In this document: positions 17,752 through 27,518 of the stretch, piece by piece
Layout of the letters: every line of letters starts with the position of its first letter
How positions within the stretch are numbered: position 1 is the first letter of the stretch
Assembly (NCBI GenBank): GCA_023657465.1
Contig: JAGTJX010000003.1
Coordinates: forward strand, 247,889-311,888
DNA length: 64,000 bases
Reading direction: 5' to 3'
Origin: Lysobacteraceae bacterium
GTDB lineage: Bacteria > Bdellovibrionota > UBA1018 > JAGTJX01
Program-made: the position numbers and the translations under genes
The notes under the pieces: model-generated
Told to the model about the DNA's origin: nothing
The model's input: only the letters and a program-made list of their open reading frames with translations
Database searches by the model: none

Positions 17752-18263
17752 ACCTTAAAGCCGAACTAGAGCGCTACGTCATGTTTCTCCTTTCCAAAAG
17801 AGAGTACGCGACTAAGGATCTCGTCCGCTGCACTACCGCTAGAGCTAAGCTCCTCTTGAAGAAAAACAAGGTAGAAACTGAAGTACGAGACGCAGTGATC
17901 GAGAAAACGATCACAGAGCTCATCGAAAAGCTTACCCGGCTAGGCATGCTCTCTGACGAACGCTACATGCGCATGATGGTGAGGCATCAGGTAGGAAGGA
18001 AGCTTGGTTTCCGTGCGATATCTCTGAAGTTGAAGCAGAAGGGGATCACCCTCACCTCTCTCTGCTTCAAAGAACTGATGAGCGATGAAGGTGTCACAGA
18101 CACGAATGAACACGATGTAGGCCAGATCTTAGAGCTCGTGAAGCGCAAGTACCCTGGTTACTCGAAAGATTACAAAATCAAAACCCGTGCGTTTGGATTC
18201 CTTGTACGCCGAGGGTTCTCAATTGATCTGATTCAGAAGGCACTTAAGCTTGACGAATCGTAA
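17748..18263 (+). CDS. recX: RecX-family regulatory protein
   Basis: 171 residues, all helical, with the three-repeat RecX pattern: LLSKREYATKDL, GMLSDERYMRMMVRHQVGRKLGFRAISLKLKQKG-type centre, and the C-terminal FGFLVRRGFSIDLIQKAL. RecX modulates RecA filaments. It is usually next to recA or alaS; here it is the last gene of the winged-helix/nucleotidyltransferase operon. Its 3' end overlaps the convergent 18233-19402 gene by 31 bases. Confidence 0.8.
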   Translation: MNLKAELERYVMFLLSKREYATKDLVRCTTARAKLLLKKNKVETEVRDAVIEKTITELIEKLTRLGMLSDERYMRMMVRHQVGRKLGFRAISLKLKQKGITLTSLCFKELMSDEGVTDTNEHDVGQILELVKRKYPGYSKDYKIKTRAFGFLVRRGFSIDLIQKALKLDES

Positions 18264-19402
18264 ACACTTTTCACTAATGACCTCAGAAGATGAGCGTCTT
18301 TTTTGATCACATGATGGAGAAGCACATAATCATCATAAACTCCTTCTCGAGACGTATCTACTTCATTCCATTTTAGCGAAAGCTCTAGTTTAACAAACTC
18401 AGCCTTCTCATACTTTTTGAAAAATTTTTTAAGATCCTGATAGAACATCACTCGTTTCATCAACTCTTCTTTTACTTTAGATTTGAGATTCTCTTTCTTT
18501 ACGGGATCGAAACTCAGGATTTCACTGACGCGAAGTTTATCAAAAGGCGAACGATCTAGCCAAATTCCGCTCTTATTATATTTAATACCAGCTGTAGTCA
18601 CACCGAATTTTTCAATGAATTCAATTTTTTCTTTATAAAATACTTCGAGTAATGTTGAAGATCGAATTAAAATTGCAATGCTAGAAAGAAAAATATTTGT
18701 ATGATTTTTGTTAAGAGGCAAATCAAGATAGGCAAGTAGCGTTTCTGTGTACGCTGGTACTTCTTCCAAACTCATGTAAATTTTATAGCTAATCATATCG
18801 CTATTCATGACCTTACCGTGAAACAAACAAGGCTTTCTCTGTTCACGTTTGACCGAACTTTTCATATGAACAGCTTCGTGCCTGACGATAGGAGTGGAGA
18901 GATAGGGACTTTTGAGAGCATCAATGAAGGAAAACGTTCTTAAGTGAATGTGTCGGTGAGTGGCAATGACTTCGCTTGGATCATAAGTCTTATTTGAAAC
19001 ACTCTCGAAACAAGCCTCAGCGCTTGAATTCCATCTGGGTGACCAAACTATTTTTGTCTCATGATTGATCAATGCGTATTTTGCTAGTCGATTGAGGTGA
19101 TGATCCCCTTCTGTCGAAATAATAATCACAGCAGGGCCATAACTCCCCCAGCCTTCTCCGTGATTGTCATCAACTCTATTATCTACTCCGAAACCCTTGA
19201 GTTTCTGACTGAGTATTTCAAATCCTTTTCTATCAATATATGGATTTCCACTCGTACTTAGAATGTACGATTCTAATTCTTTCATCTCGATGCTGTTTTG
19301 AATGCTCTGAGTGCAATCACGAATGAAGTCTTTGCGCATCTTAGGCGGAGACTCCGCGTAAGCGCTGGTTGTAATGATGATCAAAAGCAGGATGTTCCTC
19401 AT
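18233..19402 (-). CDS. Secreted HExxH protein, putative zinc metallopeptidase
   Basis: 389 residues with signal peptide (NILLLIIITTSAYA). Residues 175-179 are HEAVH, preceded by hydrophobic STPIV, the zincin active-site pattern (two His ligands and catalytic Glu). A possible third ligand lies in SLEEVPAYTETLLAYL about 35 residues on. The C-terminal 120 residues are charged and helical. I know no named family for it. Acting in the periplasm or outside would fit a predatory or surface-feeding lifestyle, but that is inference. Confidence 0.55.
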   Translation of the reverse strand: MRNILLLIIITTSAYAESPPKMRKDFIRDCTQSIQNSIEMKELESYILSTSGNPYIDRKGFEILSQKLKGFGVDNRVDDNHGEGWGSYGPAVIIISTEGDHHLNRLAKYALINHETKIVWSPRWNSSAEACFESVSNKTYDPSEVIATHRHIHLRTFSFIDALKSPYLSTPIVRHEAVHMKSSVKREQRKPCLFHGKVMNSDMISYKIYMSLEEVPAYTETLLAYLDLPLNKNHTNIFLSSIAILIRSSTLLEVFYKEKIEFIEKFGVTTAGIKYNKSGIWLDRSPFDKLRVSEILSFDPVKKENLKSKVKEELMKRVMFYQDLKKFFKKYEKAEFVKLELSLKWNEVDTSREGVYDDYVLLHHVIKKDAHLLRSLVKSVYDSSSLSAF

Positions 19403-19419
19403 CCCTTACTTATCGGGAG

Positions 19420-22400
19420 TTAATGAGATGATCTAGATGACAAAAACTTGCCGCTGATATCATCTAATATAGCTAAAGAAGCAGGGAACACGAACGCTGT
19501 GAGGACGGAACCAAACATGAGTCCCCAGCCTAATGCCATGGCAATCGGAACGACAAACATATCTAATCCACCGATTCCATAAGCTGTTGGTAGAATTCCG
19601 ATAACTGTAGTGACTGTGGTGAGGAAAATAGGGCGAACACGGGTCTTGGCAGCATCCATGATACTCTCCATATTACCTGCTCCCTCTTCACGACGCTGAT
19701 TGACAAAGTCCACCATCACAATCGCATTGTTCACGATGACACCTGCTAGAGCTACGATACCCAAACATCCCATGAAGCTCAGTGGAAGCCCGTGAAGGAA
19801 GAATGCCCAAATCACAGAGATAATTCCCAGTGGCACTGTGAGTAGAGTCACTAGTGGCTGCAAAATACTCTTAAATGTGAGCACAAGGATGAGAAAAATT
19901 CCCATAATCGCTAAAATGAATGCTCGTCCTAGAGATTCAAAACTCTCTTGTGTATCTTCGTCTTCTCCACCGAAGTTAATCGAGACATTGGGGAACTTCT
20001 TCTGAATCTCTGGAAGCATTTCTTTTAGCTTTCCATTGGCTTCGATGGCAGTGGTAATATTCGTATCGACTTCAGCACCGACTTTGACCTGTCTTTGATT
20101 CTTCTCATGCTCATAAAGAGAAAGTGACCTTCCTTCTTTGAAGCTTGCTACACTTGAGAGCGGTACTAAGTTTCCTAGAGGATTAGGAATGAGTAACTCA
20201 GAGAGCGCATCTGAACTTGTCCTTGATTCTCTAGGAAAAGAAACTCTCACATCAATTTCTTCACTGATTTCACGAATCGATGTCGCAACAACCCCTTCAA
20301 ACGCGGCTCTGACTGTATTACCAATCTGAGCGACCGAGAGATTAGCACTCGCTGCATTTGCTGCATGAACATTGACTCTCACTTCTTCTTTACCAGAAAT
20401 ATATGAATCTGAAATATCGGTGACTCCTGGCATTTCTTTCAAAATAGTTTTCAGACCCGCGACAGCTGGAAGAATGTCTTCAAACTTTGATGCACGCACT
20501 CCTAAGCTAATCGGTTTCCCTGTGGGTGGACCTGTATTCACTCGAGTGAAGCTCACATTCTGAAGACCAGGTGGTGTCTTCACCTCTGCTCTTAAGACCT
20601 CAATGATCTGAGCAGCAGTTCGCGTACGATCCCTCTCTGGAGTGAGGAAGACTTGAATCTGAGCATAATCTGCTCCACGCTTTGTGTTCGGATCATTTGG
20701 GTCCTGCTGAACAAGACCTACGGTAGTGGTGAAGTCATCAATTTCATTCTTAGGGAGCGATGAAACTGTTTTTTCGATTTGAGCTAGGAGTTTGGCGTGT
20801 TGATCTAAGCTTGTACCCACGGGAGCTTGTGTTTGGATGAAGAATATTTCCACTCCATCAGGTGGGAAGAGCACGAACTTCATCACCTTGACTCCAAAAC
20901 CTACTGAGAACAGGAAAAATAAAGTAAAACCAGTTGCAACCCAGTACCTACGTTTGAGTGAAATCTCAAGCCAACCTAAATACTTCGGCACGACTTTGTT
21001 TTCCCATGCACGCTGAGATCGCTCACTGAAGTGGATGAGCCATTGAAAGACTGGATTACGCTTCACTGTTTGCGCTGATTTTTCTACTAGAGTCTTGGGC
21101 TTAATCTTCACCCAATGGGCGACGTGAGCTGGAAGAATCATGAAAGTCTCAAGCAAGCTCACTCCCAAAGCAGTGATCACCGCAATGGGGATCTCTCTGA
21201 CAAACTTACCAAAAATCCCGCTCATAAAAGCCATAGGTAGAAACGCCATGGTTGTCGTGAGCACTGAGGCAGTAACAGGGCCCATGATCTGTAGCGTTCC
21301 TTCGATCGCAGCTTCTTTGGGTTCTTTACCGTCCTCGACCATCCTCACTGCGTTCTCAGTCACCACAATAGAGTCGTCGACTAATATCCCGGAGACGATG
21401 ATAAGACCGATCATCGAAATCAGATTAATACTGTGATCCATCCAGTAGAGAACAAGAATGGTTCCTAAGAACGCAAATGGCTCTCCCAATGCAATGATTG
21501 CTGAAAATCGAAACGGAATCATGAGAGGAAGTAAGAGGAGCACCATCAGGAGCCCAATTCCTAAGTTCCCAGTCAAGATACTGAGACGTCTTTTGATAAA
21601 ATCAGAGAAGTCATTGAGGAGATCAATCTTGATTTGAGGGGGTTGCTTGAGTCTGAAGGCCTCTACCTTTGCCTTCACTGCATCGACTACATCGATGGCG
21701 TCTGTTTTTTCTTTTTGTAAAACGGTGAGAGTAAGAGCTGGGAGTCCATTAGTACGTGTCAGCACTGTCGAGCGCTCCAGATCAAAATGTACTTTTGCAA
21801 TTTGTTTCACAAGCACAGGTTGACCTAAATCATTGGCTCTGATGACAGTGTTCTCTACATCCTCTACTCCTGCAAAATCACCAATCGTTCGAACAATTTT
21901 CTCTCGACCCGTCGCAGAGTTCTCTGAAACTTCAATCGTTCCTCCAGGAATAGAGACATTCTGACGCTTCAGTGCACTCACTACATCATCAAGAGAGAGA
22001 CGATAGTACGCTAGCTTCTTAGGATCAGCGTCTACTCGGATCTCCAGATCTCTAAGCCCTCGATGTACAATTCGTGCGACTCCTGAGATAGACTCGATCT
22101 CTGTTTCAAGACTTTTTGCGATCCTGCGAAGCTCCATGGGTTCAACATCACCGGATACTGAAACTTCTATGATCGGTCCTTGCTTACTCTCTAAGAGAGC
22201 GACGATCGGCTTTTTGGACTGATCCGGTAAGCTGGACATCTTGTCTATGACATCTGAGACATTTGTTTTTCCTTTTTCAGATGTGGTTCTATCTGGATCT
22301 AGCGTGATGTAGAGTTCACTGAGTCCCTCTGTAGAGTATGACTGAATTTTCTTAATCCCATCCACTTCCTGAAGGTCTTGTTCAATCGGGTTTGTAATCA

Positions 22401-22587
22401 ATTTCTCTACTTCTTCGGGTGAAGCACCAGGAAATACCGTGATCACTTGTACGATTTCAAAGTTCACATTAGGGAAGATCTCTCTCCTGATCTTAAAGAG
22501 AGCAAAAACTCCTGTCACAATCACTATGATAGTAAAGAGATCACCAAAAACATGTTGCTTGATGAAAAAAGCTAAGATTCTTCTCAT
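19420..22587 (-). CDS. RND-family efflux permease (AcrB/HAE1-type)
   Basis: 1055 residues, normal for the family. N-terminal membrane helix, two large periplasmic loops, and two six-helix bundles. GILVDDSIVVTENAVRMVE matches the TM4 motif carrying the paired Asp of the proton relay, and GVIVNNAIVMVDFVNQRRE is the second-half equivalent. The inner-membrane pump exports drugs, detergents or metabolites using proton force. Ten bases downstream of a TolC gene on the same strand, but no HlyD/AcrA-type adaptor gene sits in the operon. Confidence 0.9.
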   Translation of the reverse strand: MRRILAFFIKQHVFGDLFTIIVIVTGVFALFKIRREIFPNVNFEIVQVITVFPGASPEEVEKLITNPIEQDLQEVDGIKKIQSYSTEGLSELYITLDPDRTTSEKGKTNVSDVIDKMSSLPDQSKKPIVALLESKQGPIIEVSVSGDVEPMELRRIAKSLETEIESISGVARIVHRGLRDLEIRVDADPKKLAYYRLSLDDVVSALKRQNVSIPGGTIEVSENSATGREKIVRTIGDFAGVEDVENTVIRANDLGQPVLVKQIAKVHFDLERSTVLTRTNGLPALTLTVLQKEKTDAIDVVDAVKAKVEAFRLKQPPQIKIDLLNDFSDFIKRRLSILTGNLGIGLLMVLLLLPLMIPFRFSAIIALGEPFAFLGTILVLYWMDHSINLISMIGLIIVSGILVDDSIVVTENAVRMVEDGKEPKEAAIEGTLQIMGPVTASVLTTTMAFLPMAFMSGIFGKFVREIPIAVITALGVSLLETFMILPAHVAHWVKIKPKTLVEKSAQTVKRNPVFQWLIHFSERSQRAWENKVVPKYLGWLEISLKRRYWVATGFTLFFLFSVGFGVKVMKFVLFPPDGVEIFFIQTQAPVGTSLDQHAKLLAQIEKTVSSLPKNEIDDFTTTVGLVQQDPNDPNTKRGADYAQIQVFLTPERDRTRTAAQIIEVLRAEVKTPPGLQNVSFTRVNTGPPTGKPISLGVRASKFEDILPAVAGLKTILKEMPGVTDISDSYISGKEEVRVNVHAANAASANLSVAQIGNTVRAAFEGVVATSIREISEEIDVRVSFPRESRTSSDALSELLIPNPLGNLVPLSSVASFKEGRSLSLYEHEKNQRQVKVGAEVDTNITTAIEANGKLKEMLPEIQKKFPNVSINFGGEDEDTQESFESLGRAFILAIMGIFLILVLTFKSILQPLVTLLTVPLGIISVIWAFFLHGLPLSFMGCLGIVALAGVIVNNAIVMVDFVNQRREEGAGNMESIMDAAKTRVRPIFLTTVTTVIGILPTAYGIGGLDMFVVPIAMALGWGLMFGSVLTAFVFPASLAILDDISGKFLSSRSSH

Positions 22588-22597
22588 GATGTTAGTC

Positions 22598-24118
22598 TCA
22601 CAGTTGCACCTTGCCGTACTTTTCTTTCAAAGATTCATTGTAAGATTGAAAACCATCCTTCAATTTGATGATTTTCCATCCCGCAAGTCTGCGCTCCATC
22701 TCTGATTGCATGAGCTGCTGTTCTGCACCTGCGGCTTCGTCTTGTGCTTGAATCACAAACTGTGTAGATGTTCTTCCGATCTTGAATCTTTGTTCTTCCA
22801 GAGAAGCTCGCTTTGTTTGTTTTTCAAACGATTCGACATACCGGGCATGCGCACGTTCACTACGCGAGAGCTCAGCGCAAGCATTGAGCCAACCGAGCTT
22901 CTGCTGAGATTCAGCATCGGATGCAGCTGCTTCTGCTCTGATCCAATCTGTGACTGATCGCCTCACGGCTCCCTCAGCTCCTGAGTTTGCTAGTGGAAGA
23001 GCGAACTGAATCGCCACACTCCAGCCTGGATTAATAAGTGTGAACGCATTGCCGAATGTCGGTGAAGCAGAAGTGTAATCAATATCATTACCGAAGAGAT
23101 CGCCTGTGAGTGCAAGTGAAGGTCTTAAACTATCTTTTGCGACATCGAGCGCATACTCAGCTGATTCCTTCTGGAGTTTCGCTCGAGTCAGTGTTGCGGA
23201 CTCTGGAAGTGCATTCAATTTTTTTGTGACATCATAGCAAATCTTCGTCGACTCCTCTATGCGATCATCAATAGCTATCGGAATCTCCATGGGATCTATC
23301 TTAATCCAATCCGAAGGAAGCTTAAGCTGGAGAACAAGTCCACGCCAGCTATTCCAAAGTAACTCAGCTGCTGATTCTCTCTGAGTTTTAGCTTGCAACT
23401 CTGCACTCTCGACTTGAAGTAAATCAGGACGCTCTGCGGTTCCTCGCGTGAGCTTGATCCTTGTTGTCTCACTCAAGCGCTTGCGTCTGGTGACGGTTTC
23501 TTCTGTGATCCTTGCAAGATTCTGTGCATACCAAGTTTGATAGAAAACGGTTTGAAGTGCGGTCTCCCAATTCTCAATCGATTCTTTAATCGAATACTCA
23601 GAAGCCTTAGAGAGAGCTTCACCGAGTTTCAATTGAGCTCGAGCTGAGTTTCCAAACGCATTCTTCCAAAAGTCTTGAGACAGACTGATTCCCACTCTAG
23701 TTTCATAAAAATCCAATCCGGGAAAAGCTGAAAAACCCAGTTCGTTTTTTGAGTGTTTAATATTCAACCCTAAATTTGTACCCGAAGAGAATTTCTTACC
23801 CACAGTGAGAGCCGCATCTGTGTTCACTACGAGATTAGGACTAAACGGAGTCTGTGGTTCATTGCGGTTGACTCCTCTCGATCCTACTAGAGTGAGATAA
23901 GGATCAAGTGCTGCCTGGGATTCAAGTTGAGAAGACTCAGTCGAAATCGACCCAGCGACCACCGATTTGAAAGAATCTGAGACAGCCATAGCGCGTCCCA
24001 CAACGAGATCTATCGTCACTTTCTTTTCTGGAAAAGAATTTAAAAACTTCTGCGCATCCTTAGGGAGAGCAGCAAGAGAGCTTGAAACAGTTGCGACTAA
24101 AATCAATGATGTCAGCAC
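22598..24118 (-). CDS. TolC-family outer-membrane efflux protein
   Basis: 506 residues. Signal-like start (LILVATVSSSLAALP), then two repeats of the TolC pattern: long helical stretches with a beta segment (SLSQDFWKNAFGNSARAQLKLGEAL; WSVAIQFALPLANSGAEGAVRRS) and LPLANSG turn. Forms the trimeric tunnel across the outer membrane. GTG 24118 is used; AGGAG lies about 14 bases upstream, longer than ideal. Upstream partner of the RND permease. Confidence 0.85.
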   Translation of the reverse strand: MLTSLILVATVSSSLAALPKDAQKFLNSFPEKKVTIDLVVGRAMAVSDSFKSVVAGSISTESSQLESQAALDPYLTLVGSRGVNRNEPQTPFSPNLVVNTDAALTVGKKFSSGTNLGLNIKHSKNELGFSAFPGLDFYETRVGISLSQDFWKNAFGNSARAQLKLGEALSKASEYSIKESIENWETALQTVFYQTWYAQNLARITEETVTRRKRLSETTRIKLTRGTAERPDLLQVESAELQAKTQRESAAELLWNSWRGLVLQLKLPSDWIKIDPMEIPIAIDDRIEESTKICYDVTKKLNALPESATLTRAKLQKESAEYALDVAKDSLRPSLALTGDLFGNDIDYTSASPTFGNAFTLINPGWSVAIQFALPLANSGAEGAVRRSVTDWIRAEAAASDAESQQKLGWLNACAELSRSERAHARYVESFEKQTKRASLEEQRFKIGRTSTQFVIQAQDEAAGAEQQLMQSEMERRLAGWKIIKLKDGFQSYNESLKEKYGKVQL

Positions 24119-24151
24119 AGATAGCCAAAATACTCCTGTCTCAGGACAGTT

Positions 24152-25378
24152 TCAAGTTGAGAACTCTTTATTAATTGACTCGCCTTCCCATCTAGAAACC
24201 ACGACAGTAGCAACACTGTTACCAAATAAATTAACGGCCGTGCGAGCCATATCCATGAATTCATCAACACCGAGGATTAGTGCAATACCTTCAAGTGGTA
24301 ATCCGAATGCAACGAGAGTCGCAGAGAGGACTACGAGTGAAGCTCTGGGAACCGCCGCTACTCCCTTAGTAGTGAGCATGAGTGACGCCATCATTGCAAG
24401 TTGTGTAGAGATCGAGAGCTGAACGTGAGCTGCTTGAGCGATGAATACAGACGCGACTGCAAGGTACAGGGTCGATCCATCGAGATTGAAACTATAACCC
24501 AGTGGAAGTACAAAACTAGAAATACGCTTAGGCACTCCGATTTTCTCTAGGGACTTGAGCGCCGAAGGATATGCAGATTCTGAACTCGTTGTTGCAAATG
24601 CGAGCACAATGCTTGGACGCATTTCTTTTAGGAATGGAAGCATGCGTACACGAGCGTACTTGAGCGCAGGAACGAGGACGATGATCACAAACACAATGAG
24701 GGCGCCGTAGAGAGTACCTACAAGCTTCATCATCGGTAGAATCACTTGCCATCCGTGCTCTGCTACAGAGCCTGCGATTGCTGCACCCACTCCAATAGGA
24801 GCAAGACCCATGATGATGTTCGTGAACTTAAACATCACTTCGTTGAGTGACTCGCAGAAGTGAAGAACGGGTTTGCCCTTCTCACCTGTGAGGAGAACTG
24901 CAATCCCGAAGATACTCGAGAAGATTACAATCTGAAGTACGTCGCCTCTTGCCACTGCATCGACGAAGTTAGTGGGAAGGAGATGCTCGATGAATACTGC
25001 GAGAGTGAGCTTGGTCTGGCTAGCTTTCGCTACAGAGTCACCGACTTGAACACCGATAGAGAGACCATCACCAGGCCTGAGCCAATTCACGAAGAATAAT
25101 CCTACTCCGAGAGCCAGAGTGGTTGCGATCTCGAAGTAGACTATCGCCTTGAATCCTGTCTTACCTAACCCAGAGATACTTCCTGCTGATGCTATGCCGC
25201 TGACAATCGAAGCGAAAATCAGCGGAGCTACGATGCACTTCACGCCGTTTAGGAACACTTGTCTGAAGGGTTTGATCACGTGAGCTAGATCAGGTGCGTA
25301 AATACCAATGAAGAAGCCCGCAATCAGGGCGATGAAAATCCAACTGGTGAGACGTATCTTCTTGATTCGATTAAACAT
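24152..25378 (-). CDS. Dicarboxylate/amino acid:cation symporter (DAACS family)
   Basis: 408 residues, eight membrane helices and two re-entrant hairpins. Signatures: ATTSSESAYPSALKSLEKIGVP (Ser-rich HP1), LPLGYSFNLDGSTLYLAVASVF (TM7, NLDGS in place of the common NMDGT), TTKGVAAVPRASLVVL (HP2), and FMDMARTAVNLFGNSVATVV (TM8, with D-x-x-R-T substrate residues). R-T in the last helix favours acidic substrates such as glutamate, aspartate or succinate. Same strand as TolC, 34 bases apart; functional link unclear. Confidence 0.9.
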   Translation of the reverse strand: MFNRIKKIRLTSWIFIALIAGFFIGIYAPDLAHVIKPFRQVFLNGVKCIVAPLIFASIVSGIASAGSISGLGKTGFKAIVYFEIATTLALGVGLFFVNWLRPGDGLSIGVQVGDSVAKASQTKLTLAVFIEHLLPTNFVDAVARGDVLQIVIFSSIFGIAVLLTGEKGKPVLHFCESLNEVMFKFTNIIMGLAPIGVGAAIAGSVAEHGWQVILPMMKLVGTLYGALIVFVIIVLVPALKYARVRMLPFLKEMRPSIVLAFATTSSESAYPSALKSLEKIGVPKRISSFVLPLGYSFNLDGSTLYLAVASVFIAQAAHVQLSISTQLAMMASLMLTTKGVAAVPRASLVVLSATLVAFGLPLEGIALILGVDEFMDMARTAVNLFGNSVATVVVSRWEGESINKEFST

Positions 25379-25400
25379 GTAAAGGGGAGATATCCCTAAA

Positions 25401-26825
25401 CTATTGGAAATGCAACGGATCTACATGAGCTGGTGTGAGGGTCGTACTGTAAACAACAGTTCCATTCCCAAATCCTGCCCACCACTGTCCCGTCAGCGCA
25501 TCAACCACAGGGACTTCTGGGTTATCTATTCTTGGAGTCTCAAGAGTGTATTTAAGCTCACCTTTATGAGTAATCACATAAACACGTCCTGTGGTTCCGA
25601 CCCAAATGAACTCTTCTCCGGATTGAGCTTGGATCAATCCAACTGAAGTTGCAGTCTGCCCAGTAGTTGCTGAAAATAACATCCTCTGAATGATAGAGCC
25701 ATCTTGCTGAATGATGGAGAGATAGAGATGACCATCAGTAACATTGGTCTTAGTGACAATGGCGATAGAACCATTCACCATTAACTGCGATGAAAACTCT
25801 GAATCCAAAGTAAGCCCTACTACAGGACTACCAGTGACCTCACTTAAACGTTCGGTGATCGACGGAGCGAGAGCATCATATGAGGAATAGATTTTTCTAG
25901 ACTCTAGAGTCACTCGATTAAATTCATAAATATTTCCTATTGAATCGCTTGCGATGAGGTTTTTTTCAGAAAAACGACTTGCTAACTGAATATTGTTGGA
26001 TCCTGGTATGAGTGCAGACTTGGATTGTTTATTACTCAGGTCAACAAAGACCAACTGAGCGATTCGTTTGTTTGGGTCTCTGGGTACAGGTTGATATTCA
26101 GAGCTCAGCACCAATTCATGTTCAGACAGCTGCAATATATCACCCAGTATACTTCCCTTAATAGGAAAACGATCCATCTCTTCTCCGAGCGAGTTAAGAT
26201 AAACAAGGTTGTTTTGTGTAGGATACATCGAGTTGACTCGAGCATTCGTTGTATAGATGACTGAGTCGCCTTGCTTGATCCAGTTCACAGATTCAACACG
26301 AGGCAATTCCCTTGCATTGAGCATCTTCATACGATCATCGAGTACTAAGAGCCCAGAGCTAGTATATTCTGTTGAATACGCTGAAGAAACCTTAATCAGC
26401 ACATGCCCATCATTCATGATGATGGGCTTACTTGAGCTTGAGATACCAAGGGCTACGTAAGCACTGCCTTTTTTCCAGACTTTGGGACGACCTGGAGTCG
26501 ATGCTACTCTAACGAATTCAATAGCAGCGCCCAAAACAGATTCTGTAGATTCATCGGTTTGGCCATCAATACTACAGGTGATCACCGCACGCTCCTGAAG
26601 GATTGTCGGTGAAGAACAATATTTGAGTGCTAAATTTTTTCCATTCACAGCAATCATGTTCAGCGGTGTGCGCTTCATGAGAGCCAACGCTTCACTGGAT
26701 TGTGCAGGGATACGCTTGGACTCGTGATGGGTTTTCTTCTGGATGGGTGTGGGTCTGTAAGCAAGACGATTCGCAGTCTGTGTGGAGAGAGCCAAGATGA
26801 GTGCAAGTGACAGCGAAGGGTTCAT
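25401..26825 (-). CDS. Secreted beta-propeller-like hypothetical protein
   Basis: 474 residues with a signal peptide (LSLALILALSTQTANRLA). Residues 90-460 are regularly spaced beta strands with recurrent patterns such as SSGLLVLDDRMKMLNARELP and DSIGNIYEFNRVTLESRKIY, resembling PQQ- or WD-type propeller blades without diagnostic catalytic residues. Probably periplasmic or outer-membrane associated. It follows the symporter gene on the same strand and precedes the small secreted protein gene by 6 bases, so it may be translated from the same mRNA as 26832-27074. Confidence 0.55.
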   Translation of the reverse strand: MNPSLSLALILALSTQTANRLAYRPTPIQKKTHHESKRIPAQSSEALALMKRTPLNMIAVNGKNLALKYCSSPTILQERAVITCSIDGQTDESTESVLGAAIEFVRVASTPGRPKVWKKGSAYVALGISSSSKPIIMNDGHVLIKVSSAYSTEYTSSGLLVLDDRMKMLNARELPRVESVNWIKQGDSVIYTTNARVNSMYPTQNNLVYLNSLGEEMDRFPIKGSILGDILQLSEHELVLSSEYQPVPRDPNKRIAQLVFVDLSNKQSKSALIPGSNNIQLASRFSEKNLIASDSIGNIYEFNRVTLESRKIYSSYDALAPSITERLSEVTGSPVVGLTLDSEFSSQLMVNGSIAIVTKTNVTDGHLYLSIIQQDGSIIQRMLFSATTGQTATSVGLIQAQSGEEFIWVGTTGRVYVITHKGELKYTLETPRIDNPEVPVVDALTGQWWAGFGNGTVVYSTTLTPAHVDPLHFQ

Positions 26826-26831
26826 ATGACC

Positions 26832-27074
26832 TCAATCAATCCGTTCTTTAGGTTGACCAGCTGAAGAAGGTTGAGACTCATCGCAAACTCTTTCTGCCTG
26901 GTTAATGGCTCGGTCGAGATCCATTCGAGTCGAGTAGATGTCATGAGCGCCTTTTGCAGTAGCGTAAGTCATTGCAGAATCAGATACGTTCTTGATTTCG
27001 TTTCTGCAAGCAGGACTTGCGAGAGCTAAAGACGGAATCATTGAGATCATCACCGTGAACATTATTTTTTTCAT
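26832..27074 (-). CDS. Small secreted hypothetical protein
   Basis: 80 residues with signal peptide (IMFTVMISMIPSLALA). The mature 60 residues are hydrophilic with two Cys (PACRNE and ERVCDE) that could form one disulfide. AAGGAG precedes ATG 27074 with 6-7 base spacing. First gene of a likely two-gene unit with the propeller-like protein. A palindrome lies 27 bases upstream. Function unknown. Confidence 0.6.
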   Translation of the reverse strand: MKKIMFTVMISMIPSLALASPACRNEIKNVSDSAMTYATAKGAHDIYSTRMDLDRAINQAERVCDESQPSSAGQPKERID

Positions 27075-27100
27075 TTGTTTCTCCTTTTTTCTGCACTGTT

Positions 27101-27116
27101 TCTTGGATGACCAAGA
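27101..27116 (-). promoter_or_regulatory. Palindrome upstream of small secreted gene
   Basis: TCTTGGATGACCAAGA is a 6-bp inverted repeat with a 4-base centre, 27 bases before ATG 27074. It shares the TTGG...CCAA arms and TGACCAA core with the palindrome at 27519-27534 in front of the neighbouring gene, so both could be sites for one regulator. No T-run follows, so a terminator is unlikely. Confidence 0.4.
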
Positions 27117-27164
27117 TATTGCGCGTTAATTTTTTGTTTTTAAAATCAATTCAAAGTCACTAAA

Positions 27165-27503
27165 CTAGTAGTTTAATTTTTCAACTACACCTTTAACCTC
27201 ATTATTCTCGACTTTAATGCTGAGTTCTGTCTGATGGAAATTGGTTTTGCTCAACTTATCCTTCAGAGACAGGCAATTCTCATGAGTGATTGTGAAAGCA
27301 TGCGGAACGACACGAACCCGATTCTCAGTACAGTCGACTACTCCTACGGCGTCTCCCACCGAACTATCAAAATAGACGCTCATCCCTAATGTGGATGTCC
27401 TGAGCCCCAATACTTGAACGAGCTGTGTCTCCTCGAGCTTAGCAAACGCAGTCACCGAGCCGAGTACCGACAAACCACACATTAGGATTCCAAGTTTTTT
27501 CAT
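27165..27503 (-). CDS. Small secreted hypothetical protein
   Basis: 112 residues with signal peptide (KLGILMCGLSVLGSVTAFA). The mature domain is about 90 residues of beta-rich sequence with two Cys (VVDCTEN, HENCLSL) and a repeated Lys-Glu-Val end. No known domain. AGGAAG precedes ATG 27503 and a perfect palindrome lies 16 bases upstream. Appears monocistronic. Confidence 0.6.
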   Translation of the reverse strand: MKKLGILMCGLSVLGSVTAFAKLEETQLVQVLGLRTSTLGMSVYFDSSVGDAVGVVDCTENRVRVVPHAFTITHENCLSLKDKLSKTNFHQTELSIKVENNEVKGVVEKLNY

Positions 27504-27518
27504 AACTTCCTATTCTTT

